From Fodinibius sediminis (GTDB lineage: Bacteria > Bacteroidota > Rhodothermia > Balneolales > Balneolaceae): a stretch of DNA of 64,000 nt. The position numbers and the translations under genes were made by a program. Shown one piece after another: positions 53,103 through 61,770 of this stretch. Position 1 is the stretch's first letter. Each line of letters opens with the position of its first letter. Below the pieces are notes generated by a model. That model ran no database searches. It was not told the origin of the DNA and saw only the letters and a list, made by a program, of their open reading frames with translations. The DNA is taken from the NCBI RefSeq assembly GCF_900182555.1, contig NZ_FXTH01000004.1, positions 62,001-126,000 of the forward strand, in the 5' to 3' direction.

Positions 53103-53567
53103 ATGGATGGTGAAACGCTGACGACAATTTTTTTTATCGGGGGATTTGCACTGATGATTCTTGAAACCCTGGTCCCGGGCGGGGTATCCTTTTTCCTGGG
53201 ATTCAGCGGGCTGGTCGTGGGGCTGTTGCGCTGGCTGGGGATCCTGGCAGACCCTGCCGCCTCGGTCATCACCTGGCTTTTCACCTCCGTGGCGCTGATC
53301 CTGGTGATGCGGCCGCTGCTGATGAAATACTGGGGCGGCGAAAGCAGCTATAAACTGGCCAACGAGGATGTGGAGGCGATGGACCAGGTTGTGGACGTTA
53401 TTGAACCGGTAAACGCCGAAGATCACTCGGGGCGCATACGCTTCCAGGGCATCTCCTGGCAGGCCAAAACGCTGGAAGGGGAAATTCCTGCCGGCTCCAA
53501 AGCCAAAATCCGCTATCGCGACAATGTCACCTGGATCGTGGAGCCCGTCGACGAGCTTGAAGAATAA
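53103..53567 (+). CDS. NfeD-like membrane protein, short form
   Basis: A 154 aa inner-membrane protein that commonly accompanies bacterial stomatins. Three hydrophobic helices occupy about 5-75. The rest is an OB-fold domain (about 85-148, SGRIRFQGISWQAKTLEGEIPAGSKAKIRYRDNVTWIVEP), the hallmark of NfeD C-terminal domains. It lacks the N-terminal protease domain of long NfeD proteins. The ATG at 53103 is natural. It is followed 113 bases later by two SPFH proteins on the same strand, forming an nfeD-stomatin operon. Confidence 0.9.
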   Translation: MDGETLTTIFFIGGFALMILETLVPGGVSFFLGFSGLVVGLLRWLGILADPAASVITWLFTSVALILVMRPLLMKYWGGESSYKLANEDVEAMDQVVDVIEPVNAEDHSGRIRFQGISWQAKTLEGEIPAGSKAKIRYRDNVTWIVEPVDELEE

Positions 53568-53680
53568 GGCAGCCGGGGGCAGCCATCCCCGGGCAGCTGC
53601 ATGGTTGCAGACGCTCCCGTACCACCCAATACCATGACTGCAACACATTCATATGTTCATTTCAACCAACATCCAACATC

Positions 53681-54622
53681 ATGTGGACGACCCTACTAAT
53701 TATTATAGCCATCGGTGTTTTTATTTTCACCAAAGTCTTCATCATCGTGGAGATGCGGGAAGAGGTTATCCAGGAACGTCTTGGCAAGTATACTGAGACC
53801 CTGAAACCCGGCCTCCATTTCCTGATTCCCTTCGTTGACCGTGCCGCCTACCGCCAGGAGATGCGCGAGCAGGTCATCGACGTACCCAGCCAGACCTGCA
53901 TCACCAAAGACAATATCGAGGTCGAAGTGGACGGACTGGTCTACGTCAAAGTGATGGACTCCTACAAGGCCAGCTACGGCATTCACAACTACAAGCTGGC
54001 GGCCATCAACCTGGCACAGACCACCATGCGGAGCGAAATAGGCAAGATCACCCTCGACGACACCTTCTCCGAGCGGGAGCAGATGAACGAAAATATTGTC
54101 CGCGAGATCGACAAGGCCTCCGACCCGTGGGGCATCAAGGTGCTGCGGTACGAAATCCGCAATATTCGTCCATCGGATAACCTCATCAACACCCTCGAGA
54201 AGCAGATGGAAGCCGAGCGCGACAAACGCGCGGAAATCACCACCTCCACGGGGACGCGTGATTTCAAGATCAACGAATCGCAGGGAGAGCGCCAGGAGGC
54301 CATCCTCATTTCCGAAGCCCGGCGCCAGAAGCGCATTAATGAAGCCAAGGGCAAAGCGAGGGAAATTGAGCTCATTGCCAAAGCCACCTCCAAGGGCATC
54401 AAGCGAATTTCCGAGGCCATTGCCAAGCCGGGCGGCGACCTGGCGGTCAAGACCCAGCTTATCGAACAGTTTATCGGGCAGCTGGGCCACATCATCGACC
54501 GCTCCAACGTCTCCGTGCTGCCCGTGGAAACGGCCAACCTGAAGACGTTCTTTGAAGGCGTCGACAAGGTAAGCGACCACAGCCGGGCCACGTCTTCAAC
54601 TTCCAAATCCCAGAGAGGTTAA
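53681..54622 (+). CDS. SPFH/Band 7 (stomatin/HflC-like) protein, first paralogue
   Basis: Membrane-anchored scaffold of the SPFH family. The 313 aa protein has one N-terminal membrane helix (about 3-22), the Band 7 core (about 25-190) with REEVIQERLGKYTETLKPGLHFLIPFVDRAAYRQEMREQVIDV and LVYVKVMDSYKASYGIHNY, then a coiled coil (about 190-250) and a tail. The second stomatin starts 2 bases after its stop. The tail here (DKVSDHSRATSSTSKS) is Ser-rich and not shared with the partner. Such pairs form ring-like oligomers; that is family knowledge, not seen here. Confidence 0.9.
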   Translation: MWTTLLIIIAIGVFIFTKVFIIVEMREEVIQERLGKYTETLKPGLHFLIPFVDRAAYRQEMREQVIDVPSQTCITKDNIEVEVDGLVYVKVMDSYKASYGIHNYKLAAINLAQTTMRSEIGKITLDDTFSEREQMNENIVREIDKASDPWGIKVLRYEIRNIRPSDNLINTLEKQMEAERDKRAEITTSTGTRDFKINESQGERQEAILISEARRQKRINEAKGKAREIELIAKATSKGIKRISEAIAKPGGDLAVKTQLIEQFIGQLGHIIDRSNVSVLPVETANLKTFFEGVDKVSDHSRATSSTSKSQRG

Positions 54623-54624
54623 TC

Positions 54625-55566
54625 ATGATTGAACTGATCAGTCAAGCCGTATTAGGACTTTTAAGCGTCTACATTCTTTTCAAATTCATCCAGTCCATTC
54701 AGCTGGTGCCGACCCAGCGGGCCTACGTCGTCGAGCGGCTGGGCAACTACCACAAGACCCTCGGGCCCGGCTTTCATGCCCTGGTCCCCTTCTTCGACAA
54801 GGTCAAGTACAAGCAGGACCTGCGGGAGGAGACCATCGAGGTGGAGCCCCAGGAATGTTTTACCCGGGACAACGTGAAAGTGGAAGTGGACGGGGTTATC
54901 TACCTGGCCGTCATTGACCCGGTCAACGCCAGCTACGGGGTCACCAACTACCGTTTTGCCGCCGTGCAGCTGGCTCAGACCACCACGCGGTCCATCATCG
55001 GCAAGATGGATCTGGACGACACCTTTGAAGACCGGGCCATCATCAACAAGGAAGTGGTGCAGGTACTCAGCGAGATGGAGCAGGCCTGGGGTATCCGGGT
55101 GCTGCGCTATGAAATCAAGAACATCTACACCCCCAAGACCATCCAGAATGCCATGGAACGGCAGATGACCGCCGAACGGGAACGCCGCGCCACCATCGCC
55201 CGCTCGGAAGGGATCATGCAGTCGACCATCAACGATGCCGAAGGCGAAAAGAAAGAGATCATCAACAAATCGGAAGGGGAAATGCAGCGGCAGATTAACG
55301 AAGCCGAGGGGGTGGCCCAGGAGATTGAATCCATCGCCGAAGCCACCGCCACCTCCATCGAGGAGATCGCCGGGGCCCTCTCCCACGACAAGGGAAAGGA
55401 AGCCATGCAGATGCGCCTGGCCGAGCAGTATATCCAGCAGCTGTCGAAGCTGGCCAGCGATAAAAATGATGTCATCATCCCCAAGGATGTGACCAACTAC
55501 GACGCCATCATGAGCGGGCTCTCCCTCGATAAAATCTCCATCGTACCCGAAGAACGGAACCAATAG
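54625..55566 (+). CDS. SPFH/Band 7 (stomatin/paraslipin) protein, second paralogue
   Basis: Partner of the preceding protein and of equal length (313 aa). It has a membrane helix at about 5-22 and the Band 7 core with QRAYVVERLGNYHKTLGPGFHALVPFFDKVKYKQDLREETIEV. The FTRDNVKVEVDGVIYL segment is close to the first paralogue's ITKDNIEVEVDGLVYV. A long coiled-coil region (RQMTAERERRATIARSEG; INEAEGVAQEIESIAEATATS) follows. The pair looks like a tandem duplication that has diverged. The spacing of 2 bases to the upstream stop suggests coupled translation. A terminator follows at 55603-55632. Confidence 0.9.
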   Translation: MIELISQAVLGLLSVYILFKFIQSIQLVPTQRAYVVERLGNYHKTLGPGFHALVPFFDKVKYKQDLREETIEVEPQECFTRDNVKVEVDGVIYLAVIDPVNASYGVTNYRFAAVQLAQTTTRSIIGKMDLDDTFEDRAIINKEVVQVLSEMEQAWGIRVLRYEIKNIYTPKTIQNAMERQMTAERERRATIARSEGIMQSTINDAEGEKKEIINKSEGEMQRQINEAEGVAQEIESIAEATATSIEEIAGALSHDKGKEAMQMRLAEQYIQQLSKLASDKNDVIIPKDVTNYDAIMSGLSLDKISIVPEERNQ

Positions 55567-55602
55567 GCATCCGGGCAACCAGGGGGAAGCCGGAACGAAG
55601 AG

Positions 55603-55632
55603 GCCCGGGCCGCCATGGGGGCGGTCTTTTTT
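55603..55632 (+). terminator. Intrinsic terminator of the nfeD-stomatin operon
   Basis: A GC-rich hairpin (GGCCGCC with GGGCGGTC arms around CATG) is followed by TTTTTT, about 37 bases after the stop at 55566. This is a normal rho-independent signal on the plus strand. Confidence 0.75.
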
Positions 55633-55705
55633 AGCCGTTGATGGTGTACTATTGGCCGGATCTCCCTATCTTCCTTTGTTTAACCTGTAACCTGAGGACC
55701 GGGCG

Positions 55706-56350
55706 ATGCCATCATCAGCGTTTACCTCCCATACCGAGAGCGACTGGGGCCGCTGGCTGAACCAGCTTGCCGACAACGATTTTGTATATATCGATCATTT
55801 CACCAGCGCCCCCCTCTACCGGCAGATCCACCGTTATTTTGACCGGCTCCGGGCCGACCATGAATTCTCCCGCGCAGCCATCGGCACTGCCCGGCAGCGG
55901 CAGGTCGAAACATCCGTCCGCGGGGATTTCATCTACTGGCTCGACCGGGATACCGACGGTGAGCTGGCCGAGCTCTTTTATCTTCTCGATGAGCTGGTGC
56001 GCCACATCAGGCAGCAACTGTTCCTGAGCATCTCCGACTACGAGTTTCATTTTGCCCTCTACCCGCCCGACACCTTCTACAAGAAGCACCTGGACCAATT
56101 CCAGGGACAGGACAACCGGGTGCTCTCCGTGCTCCTCTACCTCAACGACGACTGGCAGCCGGGCGACGGCGGAGAGCTCAAAATGTATGAAAAGGACGGG
56201 GCCGAAACGCTCATCCCGCCCCTCGGCAACCGGCTGCTCCTGTTCCGAAGTGATACCGTGGAGCACGAGGTCCTGTGCACCCAAAAGCACCGCAAAAGCC
56301 TCACCGGCTGGCTGCTCCGCCGCCCCACCTCCCTGAACCAGCTGATATAA
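55706..56350 (+). CDS. 2-oxoglutarate/Fe(II)-dependent oxygenase (prolyl 4-hydroxylase-like)
   Basis: A 214 aa double-stranded beta-helix oxygenase that hydroxylates a protein or small molecule using 2-oxoglutarate and O2. The iron ligands are H128 and D130 in KKHLDQF and H187 in DTVEHEVL. R196, in CTQKHRKSLTGWL, is the likely 2-oxoglutarate anchor. The strand YEFHFALYPPDTFYKKHLD and the block RVLSVLLYLNDDWQPGDGGEL are typical of P4Hc-like and SM-20-like members. The ATG at 55706 is followed by a hydrophilic N-terminus. It is separate from the stomatin operon by the terminator. The substrate is unknown. Confidence 0.88.
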   Translation: MPSSAFTSHTESDWGRWLNQLADNDFVYIDHFTSAPLYRQIHRYFDRLRADHEFSRAAIGTARQRQVETSVRGDFIYWLDRDTDGELAELFYLLDELVRHIRQQLFLSISDYEFHFALYPPDTFYKKHLDQFQGQDNRVLSVLLYLNDDWQPGDGGELKMYEKDGAETLIPPLGNRLLLFRSDTVEHEVLCTQKHRKSLTGWLLRRPTSLNQLI

Positions 56351-56400
56351 CTGGGGGACAGGGCCCTGCGCGTATCGCCAAGCACGGCATGGGCCTCTTG

Positions 56401-57444
56401 CTACGGGATCATGGCCTCCACATCAAACTGTCCCCAGTACCAGATGATGGCGGTAAAAATAGCCAGCAGCACCAGCCATACGATCAGGGCGGTACGGGAC
56501 GCTTTTTTGGCTTTCTTCTCCTCCCACCAGCTGCGGGGACGCACCCCCTGGGCGAGAAAGGTGAGCACCCCCGCCAGGTTGATACAGATCAGGTTGGTAA
56601 ACGTAAGGATCGCCGCTCCCACCGCCAGCTGCATATAGCCCGCGCCCAGCAGCAGGCCCACCCCCACCAGCGGAGGCAGCAGGGCCACAGCCACCATCAC
56701 GCCCACGATAGCCGCAGGCACCCCCCGCGTGAACGCCAGCACACCCGCACTTCCCGCAGCCAGGGCAATAATAATGTGTTTGAGGTTCACCATGGTCCGG
56801 CTGATCATCTCTTCCGACCCGGGATCAACCGTAAACAACAGTCCCATCAAAAAGGCGGTAACAAATGATACGGACAAGCCCGCGGCATTGGCCTTAAACG
56901 ACCGCCAGCCCAGCTCCACATCCCCCAGCGTGGCCGCCAGCGACAGGGATACATTGGGGGCCAGCAGCGGGGCGATAACCATGGCCCCTATGATGGTAGC
57001 CACATCGTCGAGGATCAGCCCCACCCCGGCCACCAGGGTCGACAGCACCACCATGGCCAGATATACCGGGGTCAGTTCCGACCCCGCCGTCACATCGGTG
57101 TACAGCTCCTCCCGGCTCACCCGGGCCGGGCCCTGCGGCTCCTCCTCTTCGGGGGGCTGCTCGCCCGTTTCCGCTTCCTTCTCCTCCTCTTCCGCCTCGG
57201 GCAGCGGCAGGGTGGCCTCCACCGCAAACAGTATGATGCGAAACCCTTCCTCCCTGCCGTAGTTATCGCTCAGCATATCCGAGATGCCCTCCGTCTGGTT
57301 GGCGTCCAGCAAGATCCGCAGCAGGGCCGAACCGTCCTCCAGGTTATAGGTCCAGGTGCCCACCGTATTCTTATCCTCCAGCTGCTCGTGCGCCTCCCGG
57401 GCCGTCTCCCGGGGCACCACCATCTCTATCATTCTTAAATTCAT
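56401..57444 (-). CDS. DUF389 family membrane protein
   Basis: A 347 aa protein of the DUF389/TIGR00341 family, unknown function, with six or seven hydrophobic helices (about 135-330). The core motif VLSTLVAGVGLILDDVATIIGAMVIAPLLAPNVSLSLA is characteristic. Residues about 1-100 form a soluble domain (RMIEMVVPRETAREAHEQLED; WTYNLEDGSALLRILLDANQTE). The ATG at 57444 is preferred to a TTG at 57450. An acidic run of Glu (about 102-120) separates the soluble and membrane parts. It stands after the K+ channel gene, about 70 bases apart on the same strand. Confidence 0.9.
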   Translation of the reverse strand: MNLRMIEMVVPRETAREAHEQLEDKNTVGTWTYNLEDGSALLRILLDANQTEGISDMLSDNYGREEGFRIILFAVEATLPLPEAEEEEKEAETGEQPPEEEEPQGPARVSREELYTDVTAGSELTPVYLAMVVLSTLVAGVGLILDDVATIIGAMVIAPLLAPNVSLSLAATLGDVELGWRSFKANAAGLSVSFVTAFLMGLLFTVDPGSEEMISRTMVNLKHIIIALAAGSAGVLAFTRGVPAAIVGVMVAVALLPPLVGVGLLLGAGYMQLAVGAAILTFTNLICINLAGVLTFLAQGVRPRSWWEEKKAKKASRTALIVWLVLLAIFTAIIWYWGQFDVEAMIP

Positions 57445-57516
57445 CGCCAATCCGGTCTTGTTATGGGTTCTGCCACAGGGTACAAATAAAATGATTGATG
57501 TGAAACCGCCGGGCGG

Positions 57517-58338
57517 TCAGGGATTCAGCGGTCCCCCGCAGTACTTGCAGTATTCCGCATCGGCGTCGTGCCCCTCCCGCGAGCAGTAGGGACAGACCTC
57601 CGTGGTGTGCTTGTGCGGTTTCGTCCGGGTCAATTCGGCCGTCACAATGCCCGTGGGCACCGCAATAATGCCGTAGCCCAGGATCATGATGACCGCCGAG
57701 AGCATCTGTCCCAGGTGGGTCTGCGGCGAGATGTCGCCGTACCCCACCGTCGTCAGGGTCACAATGGCCCAGTACATGCCCGTGGGGATACTGGTGAAGC
57801 CGTTCTCGGCCCCCTCGATCACATACATGAGGGCGCCCACAATGACGGTGATGGATACCACCGTAAAGATAAACACCGTGATTTTTCGACGCGACGCGGC
57901 CAGCGCCCTGCGCAGCTGGTCGACCTCGATCAGGTACTGGGTAAACTTGAGCACCCGGAACACGCGCAGCACCCGCAGCACACGTATCACCAGGAAGTAC
58001 TGGCTGCCGGGCAGCAGGATGCTGATATAGGTGGGGACAATGGACAGCAGGTCCACCAGGCCGAAAAAGCTGAAGATATAGCCGCTGGCCTTCTGCACCG
58101 AATAGATGCGCATGGCGTACTCGATGGTAAAGAGGATGGTAAAGAACCACTCGATGCCGTAAAACCAGTCGCCGTAGGCCGACCGGAACGAGGCGATGCT
58201 GTCGAGCATCACCACCACGACGCTGGCGACAATACTGACCAGCAGCACCAGGTCAAAGGTCTTGCCGGCCCTGGTGTCGGCCTCAAAGATGATTTCATGT
58301 ATCCGGTGCCTCAGCCCCGCCGGTTGCTCGCGCCCCAT
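57517..58338 (-). CDS. Voltage-sensor-type potassium channel with C-terminal zinc ribbon
   Basis: Six-helix cation channel. The 273 aa protein has S1-S3 (about 28-110), a voltage-sensor-like S4 with Arg every third residue at 119, 122, 125 and 128, then S5 (about 150-172), the pore helix with selectivity filter TVGYGD (197-202) and S6 (about 210-235). After S6 a short tail holds a zinc-ribbon motif: C249-P-Y-C252 and C264-K-Y-C267. A zinc ribbon in this place is unusual for a prokaryotic K+ channel, although related sequences may have it. The start is the ATG at 58338; a GTG lies two codons upstream. Confidence 0.9.
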   Translation of the reverse strand: MGREQPAGLRHRIHEIIFEADTRAGKTFDLVLLVSIVASVVVVMLDSIASFRSAYGDWFYGIEWFFTILFTIEYAMRIYSVQKASGYIFSFFGLVDLLSIVPTYISILLPGSQYFLVIRVLRVLRVFRVLKFTQYLIEVDQLRRALAASRRKITVFIFTVVSITVIVGALMYVIEGAENGFTSIPTGMYWAIVTLTTVGYGDISPQTHLGQMLSAVIMILGYGIIAVPTGIVTAELTRTKPHKHTTEVCPYCSREGHDADAEYCKYCGGPLNP

Positions 58339-58765
58339 ATCCACCTGTGCTGTTAATACGAATTAAGCCCCAATATACCATTAAAATAGCAAAGGCTGAA
58401 CCCCCGCCTTCCCGGGATGGGGAAGGATTGCCGGGGAAGCCTGATGTTTTGCTGAGACGATCGCTTGAAACGACCGACCGCATATGAGAACCACAGAGAA
58501 GGATGAGAACAAAAAGCCGTGCCCCGCAGCTGCCGCGAACCTCTTATAGACCTTGAAAAGCGTTGCCATCGCCTCACGTTCCCTGCCCGGCCCCTGCTGC
58601 CATTCTGAGTTAATCATTGGGTTCTGTATCCCTCACAACCATCCTTTCCCCTTCAGGATGATGTCGAGATAACCGTTCTGGGGCTTCATCTGTTACCGAA
58701 CTATTGCTGCTCCAAATCTTCCCGGCGGATCAGGGTTATCCGAATGCACCGTCCCCCTCCCCCCT
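58339..58765. other. Intergenic region between K+ channel and propeller lipoprotein genes
   Basis: The 427-base gap holds no supported gene. A 78-codon minus-strand frame (58381-58617) has no recognisable features. There is a 7-bp hairpin CCTTCCC / GGGAAGG (about 58407-58426) without a T tail. The channel gene on the minus strand has its leader here, but I see no clear promoter motif. Confidence 0.5.
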
Positions 58766-59938
58766 CTACTTCACCGGACTCCAGTGGGGGTCGTCTTCAT
58801 CGATCGCTGCGGTGTTGGTGAGGTTCATCAAGCTTCCCGATCCGTCAGCATTAATCTTGAAGATATCATTGCTGCCGTTTCTGTCGCTGACGAAAACAAT
58901 CTCTGCATCATCCGGCGACCAGGTAGGTTTAACATCGAAATCGGAATCCATCGTTATTCTCTTCAGGCCCGTCCCGTCAATATTCATGGTGTAGATATCC
59001 CAGTTGTTTTGCACTTCCCTGGCGAAGGCCACCTTCTTGCCGTCATGGGATAAAGCGGCATCGTCATCGGCATAGGTATTGTCCGTCAGCCTGACGAGCC
59101 CCGTCCCGTCCACATTCATGGTATAGATTTCCGGATCTTCCCTGAAATCCATCAACAGCAGCCGGTCGCCGCCGGGCAGCCATCCGCACACAACCTGGCT
59201 GCCGGGCATGTCGATGCGCCTGAGGTTGGCCCCGTCCTTATCGGCCAGGTAGATGTCGGTGCCGTTTGAGCCCAGCCCCGAAAAAGCGATGCGTTCGCCG
59301 TCTGGAGACCAGGCCGGGCCGTAATTTCCCTGGTTAACGATATCCGTCACTGCTGCATCGCCGCTTCCATCCGCATTCATCACATGGATCTGCCGTTCTC
59401 CCGAGGAGGAGTTTACATGCGTATAGGCGATCTTCATGCCGTCAGGCGATACGGCGGGATCTATTTTAGCGGCGGCAGAGTAGGTTATTTGCCGGGGATT
59501 CGAGCCATTGGTATGCATGCTGTACAATTCATAGTTGCGCTCATAGATGATCGCATCATCGGCCACCGCAGCACATGCGATGGTCCGGGACACCCTTGTC
59601 ACCCCCTCGGACAGCGAATACTGCCGGGGGTTGTCGCCCTTCACGCTGCAGTTGCTGCTTACTCCCCTGATTTCCACCTCGTGACTTCCCGGCTCAACAT
59701 CCACGCTTATCGTATCAACAGTATCCGCTTTCAACGTCTTGCCCCCATTTAGAACCACCGTATAACCGTCCTCGTCAACATCGCTTCCAGTCGTCTCTAT
59801 CGCCAGCTCCAGCGTAGCGGTCCTGTTCTCCGCCGGACCACCGGAACCGGACGGGTTGTCGTCGCCCCCGCAGCTGCTGATGAGGAATGCCAGTGGAATG
59901 AAAAGTGCCCAAAAGCCTGTGGTATGCCTGAATATCAT
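58766..59938 (-). CDS. TolB/WD40-like beta-propeller lipoprotein
   Basis: A 390 aa exported lipoprotein. The signal LIPLAFLI-type core ends in SSCGG with lipobox C23. Residues about 30-120 form a small beta domain (TATLELAIETTGSDVDEDGYTVVLNGG) followed by at least five propeller blades (about 125-385) with the TolB/WD40 pattern: DPAVSPDGMKIAYTHVN, GPAWSPDGERIAFSGLG, DAALSHDGKKVAFAREV, KPTWSPDDAEIVFVSD and the final DPHWSPVK. Such proteins are common in Rhodothermota/Balneolota and seem to bind or sense surface ligands; that role is not proven. The ATG at 59938 has a better ribosome-binding site (GGGAGA) than one five codons upstream. Confidence 0.85.
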   Translation of the reverse strand: MIFRHTTGFWALFIPLAFLISSCGGDDNPSGSGGPAENRTATLELAIETTGSDVDEDGYTVVLNGGKTLKADTVDTISVDVEPGSHEVEIRGVSSNCSVKGDNPRQYSLSEGVTRVSRTIACAAVADDAIIYERNYELYSMHTNGSNPRQITYSAAAKIDPAVSPDGMKIAYTHVNSSSGERQIHVMNADGSGDAAVTDIVNQGNYGPAWSPDGERIAFSGLGSNGTDIYLADKDGANLRRIDMPGSQVVCGWLPGGDRLLLMDFREDPEIYTMNVDGTGLVRLTDNTYADDDAALSHDGKKVAFAREVQNNWDIYTMNIDGTGLKRITMDSDFDVKPTWSPDDAEIVFVSDRNGSNDIFKINADGSGSLMNLTNTAAIDEDDPHWSPVK

Positions 59939-60163
59939 AGATCTCCCGTCCATCCTTTATGGTTACCATGGACCTAAACCGATAACGGTCCATTATATGA
60001 TTATGCCAACGTACTATAAATTTGCAGGGAAGAATATGTATAGTAGGAACGGGAAATTCAAATAGCATCCTGCCTGCGGGGGCGGCCCAGGGACACAGGC
60101 ATCACACCAGCACTATAGTTTCTTCCCGGCAGTGCCCAAACGGGGCCCAAATAATGGGAAAGC

Positions 60164-60772
60164 CTAAAGTCTTATTTTAATTTGTTTTCCCAGCTGAGTG
60201 AGCTTCCACTGGAGTGCTGAAACAGCATTGGCCGACGATATCTTAACGCCTCTCCAGTTACTTCCGGGATGCTCACCATCAACAAATATGATATGACCCA
60301 GCAAATGATCCAGCTCCAGGTCATCCAGGACTACGGAGGCGGGCCCCAGATCAAGGTTTTCAAGCAGGTGATACACCTTTCCACTCGGCGTTGCGGAGGG
60401 TGAAGGGTTGTTCAGCCAATGGTCGAAAACGATATCAGGATCCGCGGGGCTGTCCAGCTCTTCCAGCAACAGCCCCATATCCTTCATAAAGAATTCTGGA
60501 TCTTCTCCCACGTACTTCTCGTTGAATGCCCTCCAGCTCATTTTCGGCGGACTCCCCTTGTTTACCGTTTCAAGGATGAATATGTCTCCGCATTCTATGG
60601 CTTCCAAAACCAGATTGACCTTCTCTGGGTAAAACGGGTCCAGAAGCGGTTTCCCCGTAACTTCATAATTGGCTCTAATCTGCTTGGTTATATCCGATGG
60701 TATTGAAGGTGCAACAAAGTATGTCATCAGGTGATATTTGGATAGTAAGATAACCCCTGGGGAGGTCATCAT
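60164..60772 (-). CDS. Hypothetical protein, partner of VWA protein
   Basis: A 202 aa soluble protein with no family that I recognise. It has mixed alpha/beta composition, no signal peptide and no Cys cluster. Features are an N-terminal hydrophobic stretch VILLSKYHLMTYFVAPS, the acidic middle KDMGLLLEELDSPADPDIVFDHWL, and the C-terminal WRGVKISSANAVSALQWKLTQLGKQIKIRL. The start is either the ATG at 60772 or an internal one at 60727. It begins 36 bases after the VWA gene stop, so the two are likely one transcript. The pair sits close to the 3' end of ssrA and an IS3 remnant, which may mark acquired DNA. Confidence 0.6.
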   Translation of the reverse strand: MMTSPGVILLSKYHLMTYFVAPSIPSDITKQIRANYEVTGKPLLDPFYPEKVNLVLEAIECGDIFILETVNKGSPPKMSWRAFNEKYVGEDPEFFMKDMGLLLEELDSPADPDIVFDHWLNNPSPSATPSGKVYHLLENLDLGPASVVLDDLELDHLLGHIIFVDGEHPGSNWRGVKISSANAVSALQWKLTQLGKQIKIRL

Positions 60773-60808
60773 TTCTTAATTTGAAGTAACCTAATAGAAT
60801 CCAAGCAT

Positions 60809-61420
60809 CTATTTTCTTTTCTTCGGCTCATTTTCAGGAAGGTCATTACGATACCTTGCAACGAATTCAGACGATTCATCAAATGCCCTGCGGGTGCCCT
60901 GACCAGAAGCCTCAAATTCAAATGTATTCCTCGCTTTAATACCCAGCCCCCCTGCTTCTGAAAATGCATCTTGGTTTGCACCACCGTAAATAAACTCCCA
61001 CCCATATTTTGATTCCTGGTGCTCAATCATCTCCCTGACCTTGTCCCGGCTATAGTCTGAACTTGCGTTTTCCCGTCCGTCAGTCAGGATAAAGACAATG
61101 ACATTCTCAGGCTTATCTGATTCAGGCAGCGAATCCAGCCTGTCTCCCACTCGATCAATTGTTCTGCCCACCGCATCCAAGAGCGCCGTCATTCCGGAAG
61201 GCCGGTAGGTCTCCTCCGTAAGAGCCTCCATGCCCCTGATATCCCTGCCGTTACAAACCAGCTGGTAACGGTCGTCAAATAATGCAAAGGTTACACTGGC
61301 ATCCCTGTCATACTTCCTTTGTTCAGCTATAAAAGAATTGAACCCTCCAATAGCATCATCTTTAATGGCTGCCATTGACCCCGATTTATCTATTACTAAT
61401 ACGATTTCGTCCTTTCTCAT
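60809..61420 (-). CDS. VWA-domain protein with intact MIDAS
   Basis: A 203 aa von Willebrand A protein, starting MRKDEIVLVIDKSGSM. D11, S13 and S15 form the first MIDAS segment (DxSxS), followed by T in RPSGMTALLDAVGR (about 90-105) and D in VFILTDGREN, so the metal site is complete. The size and lack of extra domains resemble small cytoplasmic VWA proteins that bind partners via Mg2+. The tail is polar and charged (SEFVARYRNDLPENEPKKRK). It is the first gene of the pair with the unknown protein downstream. Role unknown; VWA proteins of this size occur near stress, tellurite-resistance and phage-related genes, but none of those lie here. Confidence 0.8.
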   Translation of the reverse strand: MRKDEIVLVIDKSGSMAAIKDDAIGGFNSFIAEQRKYDRDASVTFALFDDRYQLVCNGRDIRGMEALTEETYRPSGMTALLDAVGRTIDRVGDRLDSLPESDKPENVIVFILTDGRENASSDYSRDKVREMIEHQESKYGWEFIYGGANQDAFSEAGGLGIKARNTFEFEASGQGTRRAFDESSEFVARYRNDLPENEPKKRK

Positions 61421-61649
61421 GATGTATATGTTATGTTTTTATCAGATTTAATTGCGAACCCATTCTATTTGAACGTCTCAGCATTAAAGATACAGGCAAG
61501 GGTGACAGATCTTGACAGGGGGGCTTTATTTTTTTTACCACTTCGAGGTACTATCCCATAGACGGGATCCTATAATAACATTCTTCGCCCTCTGTAAACA
61601 TCCCTGAACGTTGACTGTTGAAGGTGGATCAAATCCTCTGCGTTTAATC

Positions 61650-61770
61650 ATGTAGAGGTCACGATATAGCGAATCCCAACGCATCTCTATCCTCAACCGG
61701 GAGGAGCAGGGACTGAAGGTCCGGGATAACTTTCGCGATCATGGCATCACCGGGCGGCTTCTACAACTGA
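61650..61770 (+). pseudogene. Decayed IS3-family OrfA (transposase N-terminal) fragment
   Basis: Translation from the ATG at 61650 gives M, then a TAG stop, then RSRYSESQRISILN and REEQGLKVRDNFRDHGIT. This matches the N-terminal helix-turn-helix of IS3/IS911 OrfA proteins (typical sequence: K-S-R-F-T-E-S-Q-I, then a KEQEAGLKVADICREHGIS block). A one-base shift after GIT then leads into GGFYN followed by TGA, where the family has FYNW. So it is interrupted by at least two stops and one frameshift. OrfB and clear inverted repeats are missing. The region lies about 230 bases from the 3' end of ssrA. Confidence 0.65.

Noticed and set aside
58381-58617. 78-codon minus-strand frame in the gap after the K+ channel leader
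   Set aside because: No ribosome-binding site, no recognisable domain and low-complexity composition.
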